DNA from: an uncultured Albidovulum sp.
GTDB lineage: Bacteria > Pseudomonadota > Alphaproteobacteria > Rhodobacterales > Rhodobacteraceae
Assembly: GCA_913064775.1 (NCBI GenBank)
Contig: CAJYAD010000024.1
Location: forward strand, 1 to 53,874
Reading direction: 5' to 3'
Length of the DNA stretch: 53,874 bases
Shown: piece by piece, positions 33,664 through 42,043 of the stretch
Numbering within the stretch: position 1 is the stretch's first letter
How the letters are laid out: each line of letters begins with the position of its first letter
Translations under genes and position numbers: made by a program
Notes under the pieces: model-generated
Seen by the model: the letters and a program-made list of their open reading frames with translations, nothing else
Told to the model about the DNA's origin: nothing
The model's database searches: none

Positions 33664-34449
33664 ATGCCCGCCTCAGCCTCCCCCCCGCCGCCAACCGCCG
33701 CCACACGCACCCCGCTGTGGAAATCCATCACCGCCACGCTGGAGGCCGAGATCGCCGAGGGCCATTACCGCCCCGGCGACAAGCTGCCGACAGAGGCGGC
33801 GCTGTCGCTTCGCTTCGGCGTCAACCGCCACACCGTGCGCCGCGCGCTGGCCGATCTGGCGGCACGCGGGCAGGTTCTGTCGCGGCGCGGCGCCGGCGTC
33901 TTCGTGCGCCACATCCCGACCGAATATCCGCTGGGCCGCAGGGTGCGCTTTCACCGCGCGATCGAGGCCAGCGGTGGCCTGCCGGGCCGCCGGGTCCTGC
34001 GGCTGGAAACCCGCGCCGCCACCGCCGACGAAGCCCGCCACCTGGCCCTGACCCCGGGCGAGGCGGTGCTGGTCTGCGAGGGCCTGTCGCTGGTCGGCGC
34101 CGTGCCGATCGCGCATTTCCACAGCCTGTTTCCCGCCGCAAGGCTGCCCGGCCTCGCCGCCGCGCTGGCCGAGGTCGCCTCGGTCACCGAGGCGCTGCGC
34201 CGCGCGGGCGTGGCCGACTATACCCGCCGCCAGACCCGGCTGTCGGCCGAGCCGGCGGATGCGACGCTGGCGCTGCACCTTGGCCTGCGCGAAGGCGATC
34301 CGGTGCTGAAATCCGAAGGCCTCAACTGCGACCCGCAGGGCCAGCCGGTGGAATTCGGCACCACCCGCTTCGCCGGCGATCGCGTCGTTGTGACCGTCGG
34401 ATCCGACCCAGACCCTGGCCAGGGGGTGAAAAACCCGCTCATGGCATGA
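33664..34449 (+). CDS. phnF: GntR/HutC-family regulator PhnF
   Basis: Protein of 261 residues: a proline-rich N-terminus, winged helix-turn-helix at about 17-85 (RPGDKLPTEAALSLRFGVNRHTVRRAL) and a UTRA ligand-binding domain to the end. PhnF proteins control phn operons. It is divergent from phnG with a 100-base spacer, and the second phnM-like gene follows 108 bases downstream. Confidence 0.92.
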   Translation: MPASASPPPPTAATRTPLWKSITATLEAEIAEGHYRPGDKLPTEAALSLRFGVNRHTVRRALADLAARGQVLSRRGAGVFVRHIPTEYPLGRRVRFHRAIEASGGLPGRRVLRLETRAATADEARHLALTPGEAVLVCEGLSLVGAVPIAHFHSLFPAARLPGLAAALAEVASVTEALRRAGVADYTRRQTRLSAEPADATLALHLGLREGDPVLKSEGLNCDPQGQPVEFGTTRFAGDRVVVTVGSDPDPGQGVKNPLMA

Positions 34450-34557
34450 AAAGCACCGGCCAAGTTACCAAAAACAAGGAAGAACGTCACGCGGACGATA
34501 CATCCCTAGGGTAGAGTGGCGGCCAAGAGCAGGCCGTTTCAGAGCCCGAGGCAGGAC

Positions 34558-35739
34558 ATGACGATGACGCTTCCCCCCCTGCGCCTGACCGGCGCCACGG
34601 TTCTTCGCGACGCCCGGCTTGTCCCCGAGGCCGTCGGTCTGGCCGAGGGCGTGCTGACCGACGCCGCCCTGCCCGAGGTCGATCTGACCGGCTATCTGGT
34701 GCTGCCCGGGATCGTCGATCTGCATGGCGACGGGTTTGAGCGCCACATCGCCCCGCGCCCCTCGGCGCCGATGCCGCTGACCTTTGGCCTGCGCGCCGCC
34801 GAGCGCGAAGCCGCCGCCCACGGCCTGACCACCGCCTGGTTCGCCCAAAGCTGGAGCTGGGAAGGCGGCTTGCGCGGCCCCGACCATGCGGAACGCGTGA
34901 TGGCCGCGCTGGCCGCCCACCGCGCCGAGGCGGTGCTGGATCTGCGCCTGCAAATCCGCTGCGAGACCCATCTGTTCGACGAGGACGACCGCCTGCTGGC
35001 CGCGATCGGCCGCTACGGCGTGGATTATGTGGTCTTCAACAACCACCTGCCCGAGGCGATCGGGCTGGCCGAGGCCGGATCCCCCGCCCTTACCACCTGG
35101 GCCGAGCGCGACCATTGCACCCCCGAGGCCTTCCGCAAGCGCCTTTTTGAGGCGCTGGCGCGGACCCGCGCGGTGCCGCGCCGTCTGCTGACGCTGGCGC
35201 GGGCCTTCGATGCGCTGGGGCTGCGCTATGGCAGCCATGACGATGCCGACGGCGCGACGCGCGATTATTTCCACGCGCTCGGCGCCCGGATCGCGGAATT
35301 TCCGCAATCACGCGGGGCCGCGTCGGTGGCGCGCGTGCTGGGCGATCCGGTGCTGATGGGGGCGCCCAATGTGGTGCGCGGCGGCTCTCAGGCGGGGCAT
35401 GTCGCGGCGCGCGACCTGCTGGCCGAGGGCCTCGTCGACGCGCTGGTGTCGGATTACCACGTCCCCTGCCTGCCCGCCGCCGCCTGGGCGCTGGCCGAAA
35501 GCGGCCTGATGCCCTTCGCCCGCGCCTGGGGGCTGATCTCGACCCGCCCGGCGCGGATCATGGGGCTGGTGGATCGCGGCACGCTGGCGCCGGGGCAGCG
35601 GGCGGATCTGGTGATCGTGAACCCGCGCACCCGCGCCATCGAGGCGACAATCGCCGGCGGCCGGCTGGCCTATCTGGCGGGCGAGGCCGGGGCGCGGCTG
35701 CTGGCACGCACCCCGGGCCTGCGCTTCGCCGCCGAATAG
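34558..35739 (+). CDS. Second PhnM-like amidohydrolase
   Basis: Protein of 393 residues in the PhnM family but distinct from the copy at 26722-27864: the first metal motif reads DLHGDGFERH instead of ELHTDNLERH, while YGSHDDADGATRDYF and MGAPNVVRGGSQAGH are retained. It may hydrolyse the same triphosphate intermediate or a different phosphonate nucleotide. It begins at 34558 after GAGGCAGG and seems co-regulated with phnF. Confidence 0.85.
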   Translation: MTMTLPPLRLTGATVLRDARLVPEAVGLAEGVLTDAALPEVDLTGYLVLPGIVDLHGDGFERHIAPRPSAPMPLTFGLRAAEREAAAHGLTTAWFAQSWSWEGGLRGPDHAERVMAALAAHRAEAVLDLRLQIRCETHLFDEDDRLLAAIGRYGVDYVVFNNHLPEAIGLAEAGSPALTTWAERDHCTPEAFRKRLFEALARTRAVPRRLLTLARAFDALGLRYGSHDDADGATRDYFHALGARIAEFPQSRGAASVARVLGDPVLMGAPNVVRGGSQAGHVAARDLLAEGLVDALVSDYHVPCLPAAAWALAESGLMPFARAWGLISTRPARIMGLVDRGTLAPGQRADLVIVNPRTRAIEATIAGGRLAYLAGEAGARLLARTPGLRFAAE

Positions 35740-35783
35740 GCGGCGGCGCAGGCCTGGCGCGTCCCAGTTACATCCAGATCAGA

Positions 35784-36701
35784 TCACATCCAGATCGGGT
35801 TGCTCCAGGCGCGGCGCCCGGCGCGGTCGATCACCGTGACCCGGATCCAGGGGCTGGCGTGGAACCGCATCAGCGGCACCTCGGTCGTGGTCATCGACTG
35901 CCCATGCACCGCCGTCGCGGCAGAGCCCTGCCCCTGCACGATGACGCTGGCCACCGAAGAGCTTTCGACCCGGATCGCGCCCTTGCCCAGCTCGACCCCG
36001 CGCAGTTCGGGGCCTTGCGAGGAATAGAAATCGCCCGCCTTCAGCGCGGTCAGCAGCGCGTCGGGAGAGTTCTCCTCGGCCTTCACCATGACCCAGCCAC
36101 CAAAATGGTCGGGCTCGGTGAAATGGGCGTCATCGGTGGCGATCAGGTGCAGCCGGCGGCCCTCGCTCAGCAGCAGGTCGGCGGTATGGGCGCCGTCGGC
36201 CCGGTCGCAGCCCATGGCGCAGCCGTGGTTGTAGATCTCGACCGCATGGGCGGCGTCGATGCCGCGCGCGTCCTCCAGCGTCAGGCCCGACCATTGCGGA
36301 TGCGCGATGGCAACAAAGGCCCCCGCGTCACGCGCCCGCCGGGCGATCTCGGCGCCGCTTTCCTGATCCGCGACCGGCAGGAAACCGGGCGCATTCGGCG
36401 GGGTGAAATCTTCGGGCAGGCCGACGGCGAGGATATGCCACAGCTCACCGTTTTTCATCGCGCCGGAATGCAGCTCGGCGCCCAGGATGGTGGTGAAATC
36501 GTTGCGCCGGTACTCTTTGGTGTCGGTGATCGGGTATTGGTACATGCCGATGAAGTGATCGGTCAGCGCCAGGAAATCATACCCTTCCGCGCGGTAACGG
36601 CGGCAGACCTCCTCGGCGGTCAGGCAGCCGTCGGAGCGGTCCGAATGAGTGTGCAGATTGCCGCGCCAGAAGCGGCCCGGGGCGGTGAAGGCAGAAAGCA
36701 T
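35784..36701 (-). CDS. PHP-domain metallophosphoesterase (CehA/McbA type)
   Basis: Protein of 305 residues with the PHP metal-binding motifs NLHTHSDRSDG, LALTDH, GAELHSG, IAHPQW and LIATDDAHF, each supplying His or Asp. PHP proteins hydrolyse phosphate esters, and one characterised member, PhnPP, acts on the cyclic ribose phosphate of the C-P lyase pathway. Placed directly beside the phn genes, it may process a phosphonate-derived ester. It is convergent with the second phnM-like gene and is not part of that operon. The exact substrate is unknown. Confidence 0.82.
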   Translation of the reverse strand: MLSAFTAPGRFWRGNLHTHSDRSDGCLTAEEVCRRYRAEGYDFLALTDHFIGMYQYPITDTKEYRRNDFTTILGAELHSGAMKNGELWHILAVGLPEDFTPPNAPGFLPVADQESGAEIARRARDAGAFVAIAHPQWSGLTLEDARGIDAAHAVEIYNHGCAMGCDRADGAHTADLLLSEGRRLHLIATDDAHFTEPDHFGGWVMVKAEENSPDALLTALKAGDFYSSQGPELRGVELGKGAIRVESSSVASVIVQGQGSAATAVHGQSMTTTEVPLMRFHASPWIRVTVIDRAGRRAWSNPIWM

Positions 36702-36885
36702 CGCGGGCTCCTTGTTGATTGTCCGCCGCCCTACAGTTTGCGGGCGAAGGATTTGTGACGACTCCGTTCTCGGCGCTATTTAGCCGCAGCCGCAGGAAGA
36801 TCCCAACACCTTCGCGCACCGCCCTTTCATTGTTCCTCAAATACGCATCTCACCAAGCCCGCCACGGCTGGGGCGTCCGGGTCGG

Positions 36886-37353
36886 TCAGCCGTCGAAGCC
36901 GCGCGCGGCCTGCGCCGGCCCTTGCGGCGCGGGGTTGGACGGCACGGAGTCCACCCCTTCCAGCAGCTTCCGCAGCCCCCCGGTCAACTGCTCCAGCCCC
37001 TCGTCGCCCAGCACCCGCGCCAGCTCGGCCTGCAATTCGGCCTCGATCCCGGACAGCGATTGAAAGATCTGGCTGCCACGCCGCGCGCGGTAGATCAGCA
37101 CCTTGCGACGGTCGTTCGCATCCGGCGCCCGGTAGACCAGCGCCGACGATACCATCCGGTCGACGATCTTGGTCAGGGTGGGCGAATCGACGAAAACCAC
37201 CGCCGCCAGACTGCCCATCGAGCGGCCATCGGTTTGCGTCAGCGCCTCGAGAATGCGGTATTGCTCTACCGACAGGCCGACCGCCTTGATCCGCTGCGCG
37301 ATGAACTCTTCGACGTTGCGATGAACACCGCGGACCAGATTCGTAAGTTGCAT
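36886..37353 (-). CDS. MarR-family transcriptional regulator of the amide cluster
   Basis: Protein of 155 residues with the MarR winged helix: VEQYRILEALTQ, MGSLAAVVFVDSPTLTKIVDRMVS as recognition helix, and the wing APDANDRRKVLIY. I start at 37353 because GGCGGAGGCAGGG precedes it. A perfect 13-base palindrome lies 28 bases upstream, and its near copy lies in the promoter region of the ABC importer 1.3 kb away, so it probably represses itself and the importer. Confidence 0.9.
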   Translation of the reverse strand: MQLTNLVRGVHRNVEEFIAQRIKAVGLSVEQYRILEALTQTDGRSMGSLAAVVFVDSPTLTKIVDRMVSSALVYRAPDANDRRKVLIYRARRGSQIFQSLSGIEAELQAELARVLGDEGLEQLTGGLRKLLEGVDSVPSNPAPQGPAQAARGFDG

Positions 37354-37380
37354 CCCTGCCTCCGCCTCGACCTTTAATTC

Positions 37381-37393
37381 TTCAATAGTTGAA
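37381..37393. promoter_or_regulatory. Candidate MarR operator, site 1
   Basis: TTCAA-TAG-TTGAA is a perfect 13-base palindrome 28 bases before the MarR gene. Twelve bases of it (TCAATAGTTGAA) recur with one change at 38707-38718. Confidence 0.55.
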
Positions 37394-37644
37394 TGTTGTA
37401 GTTTAATGCCAGCGAATTTCCAGTCGTGGCCAGAACAACCGCATCCGCACAAATATTAGGCAACATTCGCAGGGGTTGTGCCCCAAACCCGGCCCGCGCG
37501 GGTTCCGCTTTGCGCAACACCGTTGCTGCCCTACAGTTAACGCTGCGGCAAGCGCGATTTCCGGCTCTTGGCCCTTCACGCCTTGCTCGGATCTTGCCGC
37601 GAGCCACGTCACGGGGCCAGCCCCCAGGATGGAAAGGGACTTCC

Positions 37645-38688
37645 TTGCGCAGGGTGCAGATCGGCCTTCTGATCCAGCAAACCGGCCCCGCCGGCATCTG
37701 GTCGCCGTCCGCGGAAGCCTGCGCGCGCCTGGCCGTCGCCGAGATCAACCACCAAAGCGGCATCCTCAAGCAGCATGTCGAGCTGGTGGTCGAGGATGCC
37801 GGCACCACCGCCGCCGATGCCCATGCCGCCACCCGACGCGCATTGAAACTCGGCGCGCAAGGCATCGTGGGGATGCTGCCCAGCTATGCCCGCCGCGCCG
37901 TGGCCGATGCCGCGCTGAACGCGGTGCCCTTCATCTATACCCCGCAATATGAGGGCACCGCGGCCGAGGCCCAGACCATCACCACCGGCGAGACCGCGAC
38001 CGAACTGCTGGCGCCCGGCCTGCACTGGCTGTCGGAACACCGCAAGGCCCAGCGCTATTTCCTGTGCGGCAGCGACTACGTCTGGCCCCGCACCAGCCTG
38101 TCGATCGCCCGCGCGATGATCCCGCGCTTCGGCGGCGAAGTCGTGGGCGAGGCCTTTACCCCGGTCGGCACCGACACCTATGATGGGCTGATCGAGCGCA
38201 TCAAACGCGCCCGCCCCGATGTCGTGCTGCCCTATTTCCTGGGCACCGACGGGATCTCCTTCAACCGCAGCTTCCACGAGGCCGGCCTTTGCCCGCGCGT
38301 GCTGCGCTTCACCTCGGCGATCGACGAGACCATCGTCTACGGCCTGCCCCCCGAAGCGACCGAGAACCTGTTCGTCAGCTCGGGCTATTTCGCCTCGGTG
38401 CGCTCGCACAATAACGGCGCCTTCCTGGAGCGCTACCACACCGCCTATGGCGAGGCGCCGCCGCCGGTCAATTCCTTCGGCCAGTCCTGCTATGAGGGGA
38501 TCTACAGCCTCGCCTCGCTGGTCGAACAGGCCGAAGCCTTCGACGCCCACAGGATCCACCGACTCGCCGGACGCACCGAGCAGCAGCGCACCGCGCGCGG
38601 CTCCAGATCGAAAGCCGTGGTCGGCGGGCGGCAGCCGATCTTTCTGGCGCGGCTGGATGGCTATGATTTCAAGGTTCTGGCCGTCTGA
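37645..38688 (+). CDS. AmiC-like cytosolic binding protein
   Basis: Protein of 347 residues with the Peripla_BP_5/AmiC fold (VQIGLLIQQTGPAG at the start, then VAEINHQSGIL and a two-lobe pattern), but with no signal peptide. The best start is TTG at 37645, with GGAAAGGGA about 6 bases upstream; the frame before it is proline/arginine-rich and non-conserved. In Pseudomonas, AmiC is a cytosolic amide sensor controlling AmiR. No AmiR-like antiterminator is present here; a MarR regulator is divergent. It probably senses the amide or urea-like substrate of the downstream importer. Confidence 0.78.
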   Translation: MRRVQIGLLIQQTGPAGIWSPSAEACARLAVAEINHQSGILKQHVELVVEDAGTTAADAHAATRRALKLGAQGIVGMLPSYARRAVADAALNAVPFIYTPQYEGTAAEAQTITTGETATELLAPGLHWLSEHRKAQRYFLCGSDYVWPRTSLSIARAMIPRFGGEVVGEAFTPVGTDTYDGLIERIKRARPDVVLPYFLGTDGISFNRSFHEAGLCPRVLRFTSAIDETIVYGLPPEATENLFVSSGYFASVRSHNNGAFLERYHTAYGEAPPPVNSFGQSCYEGIYSLASLVEQAEAFDAHRIHRLAGRTEQQRTARGSRSKAVVGGRQPIFLARLDGYDFKVLAV

Positions 38689-38698
38689 TCAAAACTAC

Positions 38699-38732
38699 TT
38701 GACAGATCAATAATTGAAATATCAACTATCAT
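38699..38732 (+). promoter_or_regulatory. Promoter and candidate MarR site 2 before the amide importer
   Basis: TTGACA (38699-38704) is a consensus -35 box; a weak TATCAA at 38720 could be the -10, with a short 15-base spacer. The spacer holds TCAATAATTGAA (38707-38718), 11 of 12 bases identical to the site before the MarR gene, followed by TTGA-AATA-TCAA. A repressor here would block the polymerase. Confidence 0.5.
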
Positions 38733-38758
38733 GGAATTCTGGCTCAGGAGACCATGAG

Positions 38759-40000
38759 ATGAAGCTGTCACGTCGTAATTTCCTCAAGCGTTCCACCGTC
38801 CTTTCGGCCACCGCCCTCACCGCCCCGATGATCCTGCGCGAACCGGCCGCGGCGGCGGGCAAACCGATCCTGCTGGGCAGCCTGCTCGATCTGTCGGGCG
38901 GATTGGCGGCCTCGGGCGTGCCGATGAAATATGCGCTGGAACTGGCGGTGGCAGAGATCAACGCCGGCGGCGGGCTGCTGGGCCGGCCGGTCAAGATCGT
39001 CGGCTACGACACACAGTCGAACATCCAGCTATATTCGCAATACGCCCAGCAGCTGGCGCTGAAGGACCGCGTCGACGTGGTCCATGGCGGCATCACCTCG
39101 GCCTCGCGCGAGGCGATCCGCCCCACCTTCGACCGCTTCCGCATCCTCTATTTCTACAACGTGCTTTATGAGGGCGGCGTCTGCGACCGCAACACCTTCT
39201 GCACCGGCACCACGCCCGCGCAGACGGTGCAAAAGCTGGTGCCCTATGCGATGGACCTCGCCAAGGGCAAGACCGCCTATATCATCGCCGCCGACTACAA
39301 TTACGGCCAGATCACCGCCAAATGGATGACCAAATACGTCCAGGACAACGGCGGCAAGGTGCTGGAAACCGACTTCTTCCCGCTCGACGTGACCAACTTC
39401 GGCTCGGCCATCTCGAAGATCCAGGCGGCCAAGCCCGACCTGCTGCTGTCGGCGCTGGTCGGCGGCAACCACACCGCGTTTTACCGGCAGTGGCAATCGG
39501 CCGGCATGAAGGGCCAGATCCCGATCGCCTCGACCACCTTCGGTCTGGTGAACGAGCCCGAGACCCTGGCCCCCGATGTCAGCAACGGCATCGTCGGCGC
39601 CTATGGCTATTTCCAGGAACTCGACACGCCCGCCAGCAAGAAATTCGTGGCCGACATCAAGAAGGCCCATCCCGACACCCCCTATATCTCGGAGCTTGCC
39701 TCGGCCACCTATGAGGGCGTGAACCTGTGGGCCGAGGGCGTGCGCAAGGCGGGCTCGATCGACCGCATGAAGGTGATCGAGGCGCTGGAATCGGGGATTT
39801 CCTTCGACGGGCCCAGCGGCAAGGTCAGCCTTGACCATGCCACCCATCACACCACCCGCAACGCCTATCTCGCCAAGGTCGAGGACAAGAAGTGGGACGT
39901 GCTGGAGACCTTCAAGAACGTGGCACCGTCGGACACCGCAAGCGTCTGCAACCTGATCAAGAACCCCAACGACAACAAGCAATACATCATCGAGCTTTGA
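38759..40000 (+). CDS. Urea/short-chain-amide-type ABC transporter binding protein
   Basis: Protein of 413 residues. It starts with a twin-arginine signal (SRRNFLKRSTVL) cleaved near residue 33 (PAAAAGKP), so it should be exported folded. The mature part has the branched-chain amino acid/urea binding fold (ILLGSLLDLSGGLAASG). CAGGAG precedes the start. First gene of a five-gene UrtABCDE- or FmdDEF-like importer that ends next to an amidase, which supports an amide or urea substrate. Confidence 0.9.
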   Translation: MKLSRRNFLKRSTVLSATALTAPMILREPAAAAGKPILLGSLLDLSGGLAASGVPMKYALELAVAEINAGGGLLGRPVKIVGYDTQSNIQLYSQYAQQLALKDRVDVVHGGITSASREAIRPTFDRFRILYFYNVLYEGGVCDRNTFCTGTTPAQTVQKLVPYAMDLAKGKTAYIIAADYNYGQITAKWMTKYVQDNGGKVLETDFFPLDVTNFGSAISKIQAAKPDLLLSALVGGNHTAFYRQWQSAGMKGQIPIASTTFGLVNEPETLAPDVSNGIVGAYGYFQELDTPASKKFVADIKKAHPDTPYISELASATYEGVNLWAEGVRKAGSIDRMKVIEALESGISFDGPSGKVSLDHATHHTTRNAYLAKVEDKKWDVLETFKNVAPSDTASVCNLIKNPNDNKQYIIEL

Positions 40001-40015
40001 CCGGCGAAAGCCACC

Positions 40016-40086
40016 GGCGGCCGCGGATTCCGGGGCCGCCGCTTCTTTCCCGGGCGGCCTAAGGGCTGCTTCCTTCCCGGGCGGCC
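40016..40086 (+). repeat. Hairpin and 13-base direct repeat between binding protein and permease genes
   Basis: GGCGGCC and GGCCGCC pair across an 11-base loop (40016-40040), and TTCCCGGGCGGCC occurs at 40047-40059 and 40074-40086. The hairpin could hold back transcription or protect the upstream message, giving more binding protein than permease. Confidence 0.55.
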
Positions 40087-40123
40087 AGTGGGCCGCGGGG
40101 CACGCGCGAACATGGGGCCGACG

Positions 40124-40990
40124 ATGGACATCTATATCATGCTTGGGCTGAACGCCTTGAACGGCGTTGCCTCTCTTTTCCTGCTTTGCGTGGGGTTGGC
40201 GATCATCTTCGGGATGATGAAGATCGTGAACCTTGCGCATGGCGAATTCATCATGCTGGGCGCCTATGCCACGGTGGTGTCGACCAATGCGGGCGTGAAT
40301 ATCTGGATCTCGATGCTGGTGATCTCGCCGCTGTTCGTCGGCGTGGTCGGGCTGGTGATCGAGCGGCTGCTGATCCGCCATCTCTATGGCCGGCTGATCG
40401 ATTCCATGCTGGCCACATGGGGCCTCAGCCTCTTGATCACCGGGATCATCACCACGATCTTCGGCAACACGATCAAGGGCGTGCAGACGCCGCTGGGCAG
40501 CTTCTCGGTCGGGCAATACAGCTCCAGCTATTATAACCTGTTCATCTTCGCGATGGCGCTGGTGGTGATGGCGATCGTCTTCGTGGTGATGCGCTTTACC
40601 CGCTTCGGGATGATCGCGCGGGCGACGATGCAGAACCCGGGGATGTCGGCGGCGCTGGGGATCAACCCCGACCGCGTCTACATGCTGACCTTCGCCGCCG
40701 GCGCCGGGCTGACCGGGCTGGCGGGCGGGCTGATCGCGCCGGTCGCGGGGATCACCCCGGGCATGGGCGCGGCCTATGTCGCCAAGGCCTTCATCACCGT
40801 GGTGGGCGGCGGCACCTCGATCATCACCGGCACGATCTCGGCCGCGTCGCTGTTCGGCACCATCGACCAGATCGGATCCTATCTGACAACGCCGGTCTAT
40901 GGGCAGGTCATCGTCTTCACCACCGCGATCGTGCTGATCCGCCTGCTGCCGCAGGGGATCTCGGGCCGTTTCTTCAAGGGGCAGCTGTAA
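40124..40990 (+). CDS. Branched-chain/urea-type ABC permease (UrtB-like)
   Basis: Permease of 288 residues with about eight hydrophobic segments and family patterns GMMKIVNLAHGEFIMLGAY and GMIARATMQNPGMSAALGI. I start at 40124 (MDIYIMLGLN); in-frame ATGs at 40112 and a frame from 40088 exist. It overlaps the next permease by one base (TAATG). Confidence 0.9.
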   Translation: MDIYIMLGLNALNGVASLFLLCVGLAIIFGMMKIVNLAHGEFIMLGAYATVVSTNAGVNIWISMLVISPLFVGVVGLVIERLLIRHLYGRLIDSMLATWGLSLLITGIITTIFGNTIKGVQTPLGSFSVGQYSSSYYNLFIFAMALVVMAIVFVVMRFTRFGMIARATMQNPGMSAALGINPDRVYMLTFAAGAGLTGLAGGLIAPVAGITPGMGAAYVAKAFITVVGGGTSIITGTISAASLFGTIDQIGSYLTTPVYGQVIVFTTAIVLIRLLPQGISGRFFKGQL

Positions 40991-42042
40991 TGACCACGAA
41001 GACCGCCCTTGGGCTGCAACTGGCCGCGCTGGCCGTGGTGATCGTGGGGATCGCCCTGGTGCCGGGCTATGTGCAGATCTTCACCGTGATGCAATTGACG
41101 CTGTTTGCCTCGATGGCGGTGCTGGCGCTGTCGCTGGCGTTCATCTGGGGCTTTGGCGGGATCCTGTCCTTCGGCCAGACCGCCTTTTTCGGGCTGGGCG
41201 CCTATGCCTATGCGGTGACGGCGGTGAACTTTCAGGATTCGACCCCGGCGATCGTGATGGCGGTGCTGGTGCCGTCGCTGTTTGCCGCGATGCTGGGGTA
41301 TTTCACCTTCTATGGCCGGATCTCGGACGTCTATTTCGGGGTCATCACCCTGACCGTCACGCTGATCCTGTTCAACGTGGCGAACTCGACCTCCGGGCAG
41401 GAATACCATATCGGCCGCGCCCAGCTTGGCGGCTTCAACGGCATGCCCGCCGTGCCCACCTTCAACATGCCCTTCAACCCCTCGGCGCCGCTCTACCCCG
41501 AGCAAGGCTGGTATGTCACCGCCGGCGCCCTGGTCGCGGTCTACTGCATGCTGCGCGCGATTCTGGCGGGGCGCTTCGGGCGCGTCGTCGTGGCGGTGAA
41601 GGAGAACGAGATCCGCGCCTCGCTGCTGGGCTACGATCCGCGGCTGATCAAGCTTCTGGCCTTCACCATCGGCGGCGGCATCGCGGGGCTTGCCGGTGCG
41701 CTCTACGTCAACTGGGGCGCCTTCGTCAGCCCCAATGTCTTCAGCCTGTCGCTGTCGGCGCAGATCATCATCTGGGTCACGGTGGGCGGCCTTGGCACGC
41801 TGCTGGGCCCGGTGATCGGCGCGGTGCTGATCGAATATATCATCTCCTCCATCGGCTCTCAGCAGGTGGTCAACGCCAATCTGGTGCTGGGCGCGGTGCT
41901 GCTGATCTTCGTGCTGCTGCTGCCCAAGGGCCTGGTGCCGACGCTGCGCCATCTTGCGCTGGAGGTGCTGCACCGGTTCCGCAAACCCGCCGCGCCCGAG
42001 GCCGCCCCCCCCGCAGCCGCGCAACCTTTGGGGAGCAAATGA
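40990..42042 (+). CDS. Branched-chain/urea-type ABC permease (UrtC-like)
   Basis: Second permease of 350 residues, about ten hydrophobic segments, with WGFGGILSFGQTAFFGLGAYAY split into the usual pattern and AVKENEIRASLLGYDPRLIK as the ATPase-contact loop. The C-terminus is alanine/proline-rich. One base separates it from the ATPase gene. It pairs with the UrtB-like subunit. Confidence 0.91.
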   Translation: MTTKTALGLQLAALAVVIVGIALVPGYVQIFTVMQLTLFASMAVLALSLAFIWGFGGILSFGQTAFFGLGAYAYAVTAVNFQDSTPAIVMAVLVPSLFAAMLGYFTFYGRISDVYFGVITLTVTLILFNVANSTSGQEYHIGRAQLGGFNGMPAVPTFNMPFNPSAPLYPEQGWYVTAGALVAVYCMLRAILAGRFGRVVVAVKENEIRASLLGYDPRLIKLLAFTIGGGIAGLAGALYVNWGAFVSPNVFSLSLSAQIIIWVTVGGLGTLLGPVIGAVLIEYIISSIGSQQVVNANLVLGAVLLIFVLLLPKGLVPTLRHLALEVLHRFRKPAAPEAAPPAAAQPLGSK

Positions 42043-42043
42043 C

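Noticed and set aside
34500-34520. Palindromic CCCTAGGG before the second phnM-like gene as an operator
   Set aside because: Eight bases only, with flanks that do not extend the symmetry; too weak to call.
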